Source: a candidate division KSB1 bacterium
GTDB taxonomy: Bacteria; Zhuqueibacterota; Zhuqueibacteria; Residuimicrobiales; Krinioviventaceae
Reading direction: 5' to 3'
Assembly: GCA_034505495.1 (NCBI GenBank)
Contig: JAPDQV010000032.1
Location: 1 to 45,947 of the forward strand
DNA: 45,947 nt
The notes beneath the pieces are model-generated. The model ran no database searches, was not told the DNA's origin, and worked only from the letters and a program-made list of their open reading frames with translations. Shown one piece after another: positions 8,896 to 16,183 of this stretch (within the stretch, counting starts at the first letter, position 1; the number at the start of each line of letters is the position of its first letter). Position numbers and translations under genes: made by a program.

Positions 8896-11151
8896 ATGAC
8901 ACTTGAACACGCCGTCGATATTACCTTTGCGGCGAAAAACCGCGCAGAAAAAATTGCGCAACAAATTTTCGAGTTCACCCGCACCTATCTGGCGTTTAGT
9001 GAGGACGCTCCGCTTGAACGGGAACTCGCCTGCCTGCACGCTCAATATCCTGCCGTATTACTACCGCCGCAGTCCGGGGATCGGTTCGTCGGCCGCGTGC
9101 TGCATGCGCCGGTCGGCTTTTCGCCGCAGATGGGCAACGGTTTCGGCTATTACCTGAAAGAAGAGGAATTCCTTGCTTTGCTGCGCGAACCGGAGCTTTC
9201 TGAGGAACTGCGTTTTCGATTGACGGTTGTACTTGAATTTTGGCGGGAAAATCATACCGCTGCCAAAACGCGGCGAGCCTACTCGGGCGAACTAGCCAAA
9301 CTCCTGCCCAGCGACAATTGGAACGGCGAATCGGGCATTGCTTTCCCTTTGTACCGCATGGCAGGTTCGACGTTGGATTACGCGAAATTGATGCGACTCG
9401 GCATCGGCGGCCTGCGTCGCGAGCTGGAGGAGCATATGCGGCGCAAACCTGCAGGGGCTGCGCTCTATCGTGGACTCATCGGCAGCATCAACCTGCTCGC
9501 CGAGGTCTGCCTTTGGTATGCTGAAAAAGCGCAGCAGTCCGATTTGCCCGCCGAGGTGCGCGCCGAGCTCGTCAGCTGCCTCCTGCACATTTCAGAAAAA
9601 CCGCCGGAAACTCTGCATCAAGGACTCCAGCTGTTTTGGCTTTATGCTCTGCTCTCCGGCAATGCCAACTATGGCCGCTTTGATCGAACTTTTACCGATT
9701 TATTTGCTGCAGACACCGCGGCGGGCGTAACCGAAGAGAATGTCATTGAGCTGCTGAGCTCTCTCTGGCGCCTGATGGCCGAGCGCGAGGGCGGCGTTTG
9801 GATGTTCGACTCGCGCGTGATCATCGGCGGCAAAGATCGCCCGAATGAAGCGGCTGCAGATCGTTTCGCCCTCTTGTGCATTGAGACCACTCGGCGCATG
9901 CGCTTGATTATGCCGCAATTGTCGCTGCGCTTTTTTAATGGCCAGAACCCGCTGCTCTATCAACTTGCGCTCGACTGCATTTCCGGCAATAACCCTTACC
10001 CGATTCTTTATAACGACGACGTGAACATTCCGGCCGTTGCCGCGGCCTTTACTGTATCGGAAGACGAAGCGACGAACTATGTGCCGTTCGGTTGCGGCGA
10101 ATATGTGATCGAGCATAAAAGTTTCGGCACGCCGAGCGGCGTCATCAATCTTTTGCAGGCTCTTCTCGTGACGCTGAATCACGGCATCGACCCCACGCGG
10201 CGGATTCCCATGGGAATCCCTGCCGATGAGCTGCCGAAAATTGACACCTTTGATTCACTTTGGGATGCTTATCGGCGCCAAGTGGAGCGGCATGTTGAAG
10301 CTCTGGCCGAACAGGAAGCGCTCGAATATCGCGTTGCCGCGCAAACGGCGCCTTTCCTCTTTTTTACGCTGCTTATGGACGATTGTCTTGAACGCGGCAA
10401 GGCGCTTTTCGACGGCGGCCTTCGATATTTAGGGGGCACATTGGAAACGTACGGCAACAGCAACACGGCCGACAGCCTGACGGCAATTCGGAAATTCGTG
10501 TTCCGAGAAAAACGTTTTTCGCTTGCTCAACTGCAAAAGATGCTTGAAACAAATTTTGTCGGTTATGCCCGAGAGAGACGACTTTTAGCGGAGGCGCCCA
10601 AATACGGCAACGATTTAATGGAAGCAGATGAAATGCTTGTTGCGGTAGATCGTCACGTTTTTACAACTACCCGCAATCAGGCACAGCGTGTGGGGCTTCA
10701 TTCATACCTGGTGGTCGTCATTAACAACAATGCCAATACGGTCATGGGGAGATACACGGCGGCTTCGCCGGACGGTCGTCTTGCCTTTACGCCTATGAAC
10801 AATGGTAACGCGCCGTCGAGCGGCGCTGACACGCACGGCATAACCGCCTTTCTCAACTCGATCGTCAAGCCGCCGGTCGATTTGCACGCCGGGGCGGTGC
10901 AGAATATCAAGCTGTCGCGTGAACTGTTCGCGCGCAATCGCCGCCAGGTGGAACAATTGCTCGAGGTTTACTGGGAACAGGGAGGCGCGCAGGCGATGCT
11001 CAACGTCGTAGGCCGCAACGAACTCGAAGAGGCGCTCGTTCATCCCGAAAAATATGCCAACCTCATTGTCCGCGTCGGCGGCTACAGCGCCCGCTTTATC
11101 GACTTGGCACCGGACATTCAGCAGGAAATTCTTGCACGAACTCTTTATTGA
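8896..11151 (+). CDS. glycyl radical enzyme of unknown substrate (PFL family)
   Basis: 751 residues, slightly shorter than most family members. The C-terminal glycyl radical loop reads 'RVGGYSARF' with the radical glycine at Gly729. The active-site cysteine is Cys400 in 'VPFGCGEYV'. Characterised lyases and dehydratases usually have Gly-Cys-Val-Glu; here Val is replaced by Gly401 while the general-base-like Glu402 remains. It lacks the double Cys of pyruvate formate-lyase, so it is not a classical PFL. It resembles the family that includes diol dehydratases, choline lyase and aryl decarboxylases, but I cannot assign a substrate. It is activated by the upstream radical SAM protein and requires anaerobic conditions. 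Its stop is followed 8 bp later by the peptidase gene. Confidence 0.88.
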   Translation: MTLEHAVDITFAAKNRAEKIAQQIFEFTRTYLAFSEDAPLERELACLHAQYPAVLLPPQSGDRFVGRVLHAPVGFSPQMGNGFGYYLKEEEFLALLREPELSEELRFRLTVVLEFWRENHTAAKTRRAYSGELAKLLPSDNWNGESGIAFPLYRMAGSTLDYAKLMRLGIGGLRRELEEHMRRKPAGAALYRGLIGSINLLAEVCLWYAEKAQQSDLPAEVRAELVSCLLHISEKPPETLHQGLQLFWLYALLSGNANYGRFDRTFTDLFAADTAAGVTEENVIELLSSLWRLMAEREGGVWMFDSRVIIGGKDRPNEAAADRFALLCIETTRRMRLIMPQLSLRFFNGQNPLLYQLALDCISGNNPYPILYNDDVNIPAVAAAFTVSEDEATNYVPFGCGEYVIEHKSFGTPSGVINLLQALLVTLNHGIDPTRRIPMGIPADELPKIDTFDSLWDAYRRQVERHVEALAEQEALEYRVAAQTAPFLFFTLLMDDCLERGKALFDGGLRYLGGTLETYGNSNTADSLTAIRKFVFREKRFSLAQLQKMLETNFVGYARERRLLAEAPKYGNDLMEADEMLVAVDRHVFTTTRNQAQRVGLHSYLVVVINNNANTVMGRYTAASPDGRLAFTPMNNGNAPSSGADTHGITAFLNSIVKPPVDLHAGAVQNIKLSRELFARNRRQVEQLLEVYWEQGGAQAMLNVVGRNELEEALVHPEKYANLIVRVGGYSARFIDLAPDIQQEILARTLY

Positions 11152-11159
11152 GGCAAGTC

Positions 11160-12557
11160 ATGAAAATTTTTGTAGTTCTTTTTGCTCTTTCAGGTATTGT
11201 CGTCGCCGGAGAAAACGAATTTTTTCACTGGTTCGAAGACAAAACGCTGCGCGTCGATTACGTTCACTGTGGTGACGGCCGAGAAGAAGAGATCGGCCTG
11301 GCGGCGCTCATCGAAGAGGGAGCCTGGCCGGGCCGAACCGCGAGATTGACCGAAACGCTCGATCTCGGTCAGTATTGCGTGCAGGTGTATGATCAGGAAA
11401 GCGGTCAGCTCCTTTATGCACACGGTTTTTGCTCGGTATTCGGCGAATGGCAGACTACGGAAGAAGCCCTAAACGGACTACGGCGAGCCATGCATGAATC
11501 GGTGCGCATTCCGTTCCCGCGCAGGCCGGTGCGGCTGGAATTACTAAAGCGGAATCGCCGCAACGAGTTTATGCCGCTGTGGTCGCTGACCATTGATCCC
11601 GCCTCTACCGATATTCGTCGCGAGCTTCCTGTCGCCGGCCGCGTCCGCAATCTGATAATCAACGGGGATCCCAAGCATAAGGTGGATTTAGTGATTCTCG
11701 GCGACGGTTACCGACGCAACGAGACGGCCAAGCTGCGTCGCGATGCGCACCGATTCGTCGATGTCCTGTTTTCGGTTCAGCCGTTCAAAGAACGCCGTTC
11801 CGATTTTAACGTTCGCCTTATCGAAACGCCTTCGCAAGATTCAGGAATCGACGATCCTCGTTCGGGCGTCTGGAAACGAACAACTCTCGGCTGCCGCTAC
11901 AACACGTTCAACGTCCAGCGCTACGTTCTTTGTCCGGACAATCAGGCCCTTCTCGACATCGCCGCAGCTGCACCTTATGACGCCATTTATGTGCTCATCA
12001 ACTCGTCTCAGTACGGCGGAGGCGGTATTTTTAATCAATTCGCCGTGTGCTATGCAGGCGGAAAAACAAAGGAGCCGGAATGGTGGGCCGAGTATGTGTT
12101 TGTCCATGAATTCGGCCATTCCTTTGCCGGCCTGGCCGATGAGTATTATAATTCGGAAGTTGCTTACAATGACCTTTATCCCCTTGATGTCGAACCTTTG
12201 GAGCCGAACATAACGACGCTGAACAATGACGGCAGCTGCAAATGGCGTAACCTGCTTTCCCCGAACGTTCCGGTCCCCACGCCTTGGAACAAGAGTGCGT
12301 TCGATTCTCTCGCCCGGTTGCCGGTGAGAGAAAAAGACCCGAAAAGGCGTGCGGAACTGCAAGAGCAGCTTGATGCAATACTCAACGATCCTAATCTCAC
12401 CGGAGTTGTCGGTTGTTTCGAAGGTGCAGGGTATGCCTCTACCGGAATTTACCGACCGGCATTGAATTGCCGTATGTTCAGCAAATCCCAAACAGATTTT
12501 TGTCCTGTTTGCCGACAAGCGATTTTGCAAATGATAGATTTAACCTGCGGAAGATAA
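11160..12557 (+). CDS. secreted M64 (IgA-type) metallopeptidase
   Basis: 465 residues from the ATG at 11160, chosen over an upstream TTG at 11148 that overlaps the previous stop and would lengthen the signal peptide by four residues. A signal peptide (about 1-18, 'FVVLFALSGIVVAG') precedes an N-terminal beta-rich domain (about 20-160), then the M64 catalytic domain ('KVDLVILGDGYRRNE'). The zinc site is His316-Glu-Phe-Gly-His320 in 'HEFGHSFAGLADEYY', the standard M64 signature. The protein ends with a Cys-rich 'CPVCRQAI' segment and has no T9SS sorting domain, so it may be periplasmic. It probably shares a transcript with the glycyl radical enzyme, an unexpected neighbour. Confidence 0.85.
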   Translation: MKIFVVLFALSGIVVAGENEFFHWFEDKTLRVDYVHCGDGREEEIGLAALIEEGAWPGRTARLTETLDLGQYCVQVYDQESGQLLYAHGFCSVFGEWQTTEEALNGLRRAMHESVRIPFPRRPVRLELLKRNRRNEFMPLWSLTIDPASTDIRRELPVAGRVRNLIINGDPKHKVDLVILGDGYRRNETAKLRRDAHRFVDVLFSVQPFKERRSDFNVRLIETPSQDSGIDDPRSGVWKRTTLGCRYNTFNVQRYVLCPDNQALLDIAAAAPYDAIYVLINSSQYGGGGIFNQFAVCYAGGKTKEPEWWAEYVFVHEFGHSFAGLADEYYNSEVAYNDLYPLDVEPLEPNITTLNNDGSCKWRNLLSPNVPVPTPWNKSAFDSLARLPVREKDPKRRAELQEQLDAILNDPNLTGVVGCFEGAGYASTGIYRPALNCRMFSKSQTDFCPVCRQAILQMIDLTCGR

Positions 12558-12563
12558 AAGGAG

Positions 12564-13925
12564 CTAATTGACCTTTTCGTGGGGAAGCGTCACCAGCGAG
12601 TGCGAATTTTGATGCCTCGCATCGGCATAGGCTCTGCATGGCCGCTCGATGCGGTCGAATTCCAATCCCCGATACTCCTCATGTTGTGACAGGGGCAGGC
12701 GAATGGTAAAGCAGGCGCCGCCCGATTCTGCGTTTGCGGCTTGAATGCTGCCGCCGTGTTTTTCGATGATGTCGCGGCAGATTGCCAATCCCAGGCCGTG
12801 CCCGTTTGCCTTATCCGTAAATGGTTCTGCAAACAGGCGCTGCAGCTTTTCCGGCGAAAATCCTGGGCCGTTATCCTGGATGGTTAAAAGGATGCATCTT
12901 TCGCAGGCATCGATCCGGGTTGAGAGGAAAATTTGGGCGTCCTGGCGTGCCTCAACGGCGTTTTTGCAGAGGTTGAACAAAACCTGACTCAGCAAGCGTG
13001 GGTCAAGCCGCAACAGGGGCAGATTAGGCTGCAGCTGACAGAGAAATTTGACGCCGGAGCGCTGATAAATCGGCTTGATATACTCAATAAAGTCCTTAAC
13101 GACATCATTAATACTCATCATTTCAAAAGCCGGCTGCATCATGCAGCTGCACATTAGGCCGCCGGTCAGCGGTGTGATCCGCATCAAAAGTTGCTGTGCC
13201 TTGAGTATCCTCTCTTGTATTTCGCCGGTTTCTCCGTCATTGTTGAGCAAATCCAATGCAAGCTCAAGGTTGGCGTTCACAGCAGCGACGAAATTATTAA
13301 TTTCGTGACCGATTTTCGCTGCAGCAACGCCTTTATCCCCGGCCGATTGCATTTGCCGGGTAGGTTGAGTTATGTTCTTCTGATTATCCTTCGCTTTTGT
13401 AACCGACCGTTGACGGTTGCGAATGGTTCTGGCGGATAATTCGGCAAATGCATTCATTTGATCTGCCAAGCCGCGCTCAAAAGGCAGGGGCAGACAATCA
13501 ATCAGATACAAAAGACCGATACATTCCTTATCGCAGCATAACGGAATCCACAGACATGGGCGGACACCCTCAGGAGTTGTCCGATCTGTTTGCACCCATT
13601 TACGATAACGAACGCATTCTTTGGCAGCGGCAAAGTCGAAAAGCTCCGCTTTCGGTGTAAAGGTCTCTCCCGCCCGAGTGGCGGCGTACGCAACTGTATA
13701 TTTTTTTCCCCCCTCATCTTTGAGGAAAAGAATAACGTCCTCAGCCTGCAAAAATTCCATTGCCCTGAAGGTAATTCTCTTCAGGAGCATAGAGAGGCTA
13801 TTGGTATTGGGCAAATAGAAACTGTTCGAATTCGAATTGTTCATGTGCATTGGCTGCAGGAGCAAACTGTTCTTTTGATGCAAGACAGCAAATTTAAAAG
13901 CTGCGTCGTTTATATTTATTTGCAA
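12564..13925 (-). CDS. soluble GAF-domain sensor histidine kinase
   Basis: 453 residues from a TTG start at 13925; in-frame ATGs at 13850 and 13844 are alternative starts and none has a clear ribosome-binding site. A GAF-like sensor domain occupies about 45-175, then a phosphoacceptor helix with His207 in 'KIGHEINNF', then an HATPase domain with N box 'LFNLCKNAVEA', G1 'DNGPGFSP' and G2 'GHGLGLAICRDIIEKHGG'. No membrane segment is present, so it senses a cytoplasmic signal. It has no adjacent response regulator. It converges with the peptidase gene (6-bp gap, no terminator between them). A perfect 16-bp palindrome lies just upstream of its start. Confidence 0.82.
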   Translation of the reverse strand: MQININDAAFKFAVLHQKNSLLLQPMHMNNSNSNSFYLPNTNSLSMLLKRITFRAMEFLQAEDVILFLKDEGGKKYTVAYAATRAGETFTPKAELFDFAAAKECVRYRKWVQTDRTTPEGVRPCLWIPLCCDKECIGLLYLIDCLPLPFERGLADQMNAFAELSARTIRNRQRSVTKAKDNQKNITQPTRQMQSAGDKGVAAAKIGHEINNFVAAVNANLELALDLLNNDGETGEIQERILKAQQLLMRITPLTGGLMCSCMMQPAFEMMSINDVVKDFIEYIKPIYQRSGVKFLCQLQPNLPLLRLDPRLLSQVLFNLCKNAVEARQDAQIFLSTRIDACERCILLTIQDNGPGFSPEKLQRLFAEPFTDKANGHGLGLAICRDIIEKHGGSIQAANAESGGACFTIRLPLSQHEEYRGLEFDRIERPCRAYADARHQNSHSLVTLPHEKVN

Positions 13926-13950
13926 TCATTATGCCTTATTTTATTGATTA

Positions 13951-13966
13951 AAGCTAAATTTAGCTT
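13951..13966. promoter_or_regulatory. perfect 16-bp palindrome, candidate operator
   Basis: AAGCTAAATTTAGCTT is a perfect inverted repeat located 25-40 bp upstream of the histidine kinase start (minus strand). Its size and place fit the binding site of a dimeric regulator, but no binding protein can be named. Confidence 0.4.
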
Positions 13967-14274
13967 AAAAATAGCGCCAAGGAAACTCCAAAGTGTTTAC
14001 ATCAAGTTTTCTGATTCAAATATTTGTTTCATTATTGTATTTCAGTTTCAACTTTGTTATATTAGCATACTAAATTTTTAATTTTTCTTCATCGTTCAAA
14101 GGGCATATTAATCTTGCGTTTTCAAAATATTAAAGTTATTATTCCGTGCCTGCTTTTTCAGCAAGTTTTTCTCTAAATTTATCATCATTAGTCAAGTCGT
14201 CATAGTGTTTTTTGACAAATTCAAGGAAATGACCCTAATTTGTTTAGCGTATTGAGGGTCTTAAATTATGAAAA

Positions 14275-14308
14275 ACGATATTTCGTGCATCACTCGATAT
14301 ATCGTGTC
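14275..14308. promoter_or_regulatory. paired enhancer-like motif upstream of flp
   Basis: ACGATATTTCGT (14275-14286) is followed by CGATATATCGTGTC (14295-14308), which contains a perfect 10-bp palindrome. The same motif recurs at 28302-28324 and 42463-42477. The second copy is centred about 142 bp upstream of the -12 element of the sigma-54 promoter, the normal place for an upstream activating sequence. The likely binder is the Fis-type HTH protein encoded at 26495-28300 (inference). Confidence 0.6.
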
Positions 14309-14426
14309 TAATTTTTAATTATTTTATTCAGCAAATATAAATATCGTTTTTCCTGCAATTTCTTAAGTTACTTTTTTTCAATATGTTATAACATCTTCTC
14401 ATTCGATGGATTTAGAAATGATCAGT

Positions 14427-14443
14427 TTGGCATTAGCATTGCT
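14427..14443 (+). promoter_or_regulatory. sigma-54 promoter for flp pilins
   Basis: TTGGCATTAGCATTGCT matches the sigma-54 consensus YTGGCACGNNNNTTGCW at nearly all key positions, including the invariant GG and GC ten bases apart. Transcription should begin near 14453, giving a leader of about 100 nt before the first pilin gene. Sigma-54 control of pilin genes is established for type IV pili. Confidence 0.8.
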
Positions 14444-14462
14444 AAAGTATTTAACCGAGAGC

Positions 14463-14531
14463 AATCAACAAGGGTTCAGGAGGCTTCGGTTGATTTTTTA
14501 AAGGTGTCAATTTGGAGCCGAAAACTTTAAA
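14463..14531 (+). promoter_or_regulatory. two stem-loops in the flp mRNA leader
   Basis: The first hairpin pairs AATCAAC (14463-14469) with GTTGATT (14489-14495), extended inward by AAG/CTT, and is followed by a run of T residues. The second pairs TTTAAAG (14497-14503) with CTTTAAA (14525-14531). The first lies within about 10 nt of the predicted 5' end and resembles a terminator, so it may act as an attenuator or as a 5' stabilising stem. Confidence 0.45.
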
Positions 14532-14554
14532 CTAAAAAAGAAGGAGAGACGACC

Positions 14555-14713
14555 ATGTTGCAGCTCAGAAACTTGTTTGTGAAGGAAGAGGGCCAGACGC
14601 TGTCTGAGTACGCCTTGGTTCTGGTGTTGATCGCCGTTGTTGCCATTGCCGCGGTTACGCTGCTCGGCAACCAGATCAGCCAGGTTCTGAACGACATCGC
14701 TGCCGCCCTGTAA
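14555..14713 (+). CDS. flp: Flp/Fap-type major pilin 1
   Basis: 52 residues. It has the class III prepilin motif: basic leader, then 'EEGQTLSEYALVLVLIA' with Gly13 at -1, Glu at +5 and Tyr at +6, followed by one hydrophobic helix and a short tail 'QISQVLNDIAAAL'. It should be cleaved after the glycine by the prepilin peptidase encoded at 15662 and assembled into the Tad pilus fibre. A strong AAGGAGAG ribosome-binding site lies at 14541-14548. It is transcribed from the sigma-54 promoter at 14427. The second pilin gene begins 49 bp later and encodes a nearly identical mature protein. Confidence 0.93.
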   Translation: MLQLRNLFVKEEGQTLSEYALVLVLIAVVAIAAVTLLGNQISQVLNDIAAAL

Positions 14714-14888
14714 GAGCCGAAAAGGAACAGGATCATTAAACTAAAAGGAAGGGGTATAAGCCATGTTGAAGAGCCTGTTTGTTCGTGAGGAAGGGCAGAC
14801 GCTGTCCGAGTACGCGTTGATTCTGGTACTGATCGCCGTTGTTGCCATTGCCGCGGTTACGCTGCTCGGCAACCAGATCAGCCAGGTT
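14628..14888 (+). repeat. 59-bp exact direct repeat within the tandem pilin genes
   Basis: Bases 14628-14686 and 14830-14888 are identical over 59 bp and encode the second half of the hydrophobic helix and the start of the tail of each pilin. Silent differences occur just outside it, suggesting purifying selection or gene conversion inside. Confidence 0.9.
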
Positions 14889-14915
14889 TTGAACGACATT
14901 GCAGCTGCCCTGTAA
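14763..14915 (+). CDS. flp: Flp/Fap-type major pilin 2
   Basis: 50 residues. The mature region differs from pilin 1 only by Val to Ile within the hydrophobic helix; the leader differs more ('MLKSLFVRE' against 'MLQLRNLFVKE'). The prepilin cleavage motif is 'EEGQTLSEYALILVLIA'. It has its own AAGGAAGGGG ribosome-binding site upstream. The pair is a recent or gene-converted tandem duplication. Both should be processed by the same peptidase. A strong GC-rich hairpin follows the stop codon and may bound or stabilise the pilin mRNA. Confidence 0.93.
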   Translation: MLKSLFVREEGQTLSEYALILVLIAVVAIAAVTLLGNQISQVLNDIAAAL

Positions 14916-14929
14916 GAGTTCCCTCCTAC

Positions 14930-14965
14930 CCCATCCGTGTCCGCCCAAGTGCGGGCGCGGATGGG
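14930..14965 (+). terminator. GC-rich stem-loop after flp2, without T-tract
   Basis: A 15-bp stem (14930-14944 and 14951-14965), including two G-U pairs, with a 6-nt loop starts 15 bp after the second pilin stop codon. No T-run follows, so it may be a leaky terminator or an mRNA 3' stabiliser that keeps pilin expression above that of the downstream assembly genes. Confidence 0.6.
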
Positions 14966-14987
14966 CAGGAGCCTACAAATGCAAAAA

Positions 14988-15110
14988 CGGAAGAATTTGC
15001 TCAACAAAAGCAGGAAAGCGAACGAGCGAAGCCGTAAGGTGTTACATATGAATTCGGGTGGAGGTTAAAGTATGTTTGCGGCTTTTACAGCATGAGCGTA
15101 AATTCTTCCG
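14988..15110 (+). ncRNA. candidate structured RNA, class unknown
   Basis: A long closing stem pairs 14988-14998 perfectly with 15100-15110 (11 bp), extended inward by 4 bp (14999-15002 with 15094-15097) across a 2-nt bulge. The enclosed 91 nt contain further pairings: AAGCCG 15029-15034 with CGGCTT 15079-15084, and a GTAA/TTAC mini-hairpin at 15034-15045. It lies in the pilin 3' region and upstream of the third pilin-like gene. It could be a riboswitch-like leader, a small RNA or an mRNA processing element. I compared it by eye with c-di-GMP riboswitch consensus features and found no convincing match. Confidence 0.4.
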
Positions 15111-15372
15111 CTTCTCAGCTTCTTATCTCTCCATCCCTTATCTTTCAATCCCCATAACAACCCTCGCGCTTCGCCGTTTTGGTCTATCGGTTTGATGATA
15201 GATGCTTTCATTCGCATTTTCAGAAAAAGAGCAATTTTTGATCTTTATGATTTGTAAGTCGAAAAAATCTGTTCTGAAAATTGGACATTCCTTTGTCTAA
15301 ATTATCGGACATGCGCCGTCCAAGAATTACGACAAGCAAAAAGGACAATTTTGCATAAGGAGAGATGAAACC

Positions 15373-15576
15373 ATGCAATCGTTATGGAAAAATCTGAAAG
15401 CAAGATGCGCTGTTTCCTTGATGTCGTTTCGGCTGCATCGGCGGAATGAAAAAGCACAGACATTGGGCGAGTATGGTCTTCTTCTGCTTTTAATTGCTTT
15501 GATTGCGATTGTCGGCTTGATGTTGATCGGCAATACAAATTCGGACCTCATTACCAGTATTGCAAATGCACTCTAA
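15373..15576 (+). CDS. divergent Flp-like minor pilin
   Basis: 67 residues, with a longer basic leader than Flp1 and Flp2. The class III prepilin pattern is recognisable: 'AQTLGEYGLLLLLIALIAIV' retains Glu at +5 and Tyr at +6 before a hydrophobic helix, but the residue at the cleavage position is Ala instead of Gly. It may be a minor or pseudopilin of the Tad system, or be processed differently. A ribosome-binding site AAGGAGAG lies at 15358-15365. The same short form, with a tail ending 'SIANAL', supports common descent with the two major pilins. Confidence 0.8.
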   Translation: MQSLWKNLKARCAVSLMSFRLHRRNEKAQTLGEYGLLLLLIALIAIVGLMLIGNTNSDLITSIANAL

Positions 15577-15661
15577 GCAATAAAACAGACAAAAAGTTTA
15601 TATTGCAATATTAAAATATTCAATTTATATTCTTTTAAACAGCATTATTTTTTAGAAACTT

Positions 15662-16183
15662 ATGCTTCTCATTACGCCGGTTCTCATTACTATTCCGATA
15701 TTGACGGCCGCATATTTCGATTATTGTGAACGCCGGATACCCAACGCTATCACTTTACCGTTGTTCACTGCGGGATTGGTTCTTCAAGGAATCTTTTGCG
15801 GAATGAACGGTCTATTCAATTCTATTTTGGGAGCGATTGTGGGAGGCGGCCTTTTTATGTTGCTCTATTATTTCGATGCAATGGGTGCCGGTGACGTGAA
15901 ATTGGGAGCCGCAGTCGGCTGTTGGCTGGGCATTCGCTTTGCTGCATTTGCACTGTTTTATACTATACTATTAGGCGGTCTCATGGCCATTGTTCAATTA
16001 TCCTTTAAAAGAGGCCGGAAAAATTCGATGAAAACGAAATCGATTGATTCAAAAACAAGCGATGAGACGTCGATTTTTGAAGGCAAGTGTGAACCTAATG
16101 CAGCGACTCTCCCATATGGAATCGCCATATCGGGAGGCGTTTTTGCTCTTTTCATAAAAATTTTATGGGAAACCAGGCCATGA
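15662..16183 (+). CDS. tadV: TadV/CpaA-type prepilin peptidase (A24 family)
   Basis: 173 residues of integral membrane protein, without the N-terminal methylase domain of PilD, as usual for TadV/CpaA. The two catalytic aspartates are visible: Asp20 in 'FDYCERRIPN' and Asp78 in 'MGAGDVKLG'. It should cleave Flp prepilins and the TadE-like pseudopilin on the cytoplasmic face of the inner membrane. A charged, Ser/Lys-rich cytoplasmic insert (about 115-145) is longer than I expect in this family. Its stop overlaps the next start (ATGA), so the two are translationally coupled. Confidence 0.88.
   Translation: MLLITPVLITIPILTAAYFDYCERRIPNAITLPLFTAGLVLQGIFCGMNGLFNSILGAIVGGGLFMLLYYFDAMGAGDVKLGAAVGCWLGIRFAAFALFYTILLGGLMAIVQLSFKRGRKNSMKTKSIDSKTSDETSIFEGKCEPNAATLPYGIAISGGVFALFIKILWETRP

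Larger units (their letters stand above)
13926..14554. other. 629-bp regulatory intergenic region upstream of the pilins
   Basis: An AT-rich stretch without a convincing gene. It contains a 16-bp palindrome (13951-13966), a paired enhancer-like motif (14275-14308), a sigma-54 promoter (14427-14443) and two leader stem-loops (14463-14531). Between about 13970 and 14270 I see only AT-rich sequence with no clear element. Confidence 0.7.
14916..15372. other. 457-bp intergenic region between pilin genes
   Basis: Contains the GC-rich hairpin (14930-14965) and the structured element (14988-15110). Inside the latter, a good ribosome-binding site (GGTGGAGG) precedes a 7-codon reading frame at 15072-15095, whose TGA overlaps the ATG of a 21-codon frame (15092-15157). 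Either could be a leader peptide. From 15158 to 15356 I see only AT-rich sequence with a poor sigma-54-like match at 15281-15297. Confidence 0.5.

Noticed and set aside
13590..14081. 163-codon + strand frame overlapping the histidine kinase
   Set aside because: It runs antisense through the conserved GAF domain and then into AT-rich intergenic sequence; the composition is that of a shadow frame.
14419..14502. 27-codon frame starting at an ATG upstream of flp1
   Set aside because: It overlaps the sigma-54 promoter and the leader hairpin and has no ribosome-binding site.
14988..15110. c-di-GMP (GEMM) riboswitch
   Set aside because: Some short strings look similar, but the conserved core and spacing are not present; kept only as an unclassified structured element.
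15281..15297. sigma-54-like site TTGGACATTCCTTTGTC upstream of the third pilin
   Set aside because: The -24 element deviates, the -12 has GT, and no enhancer-like motif lies 130-145 bp upstream.
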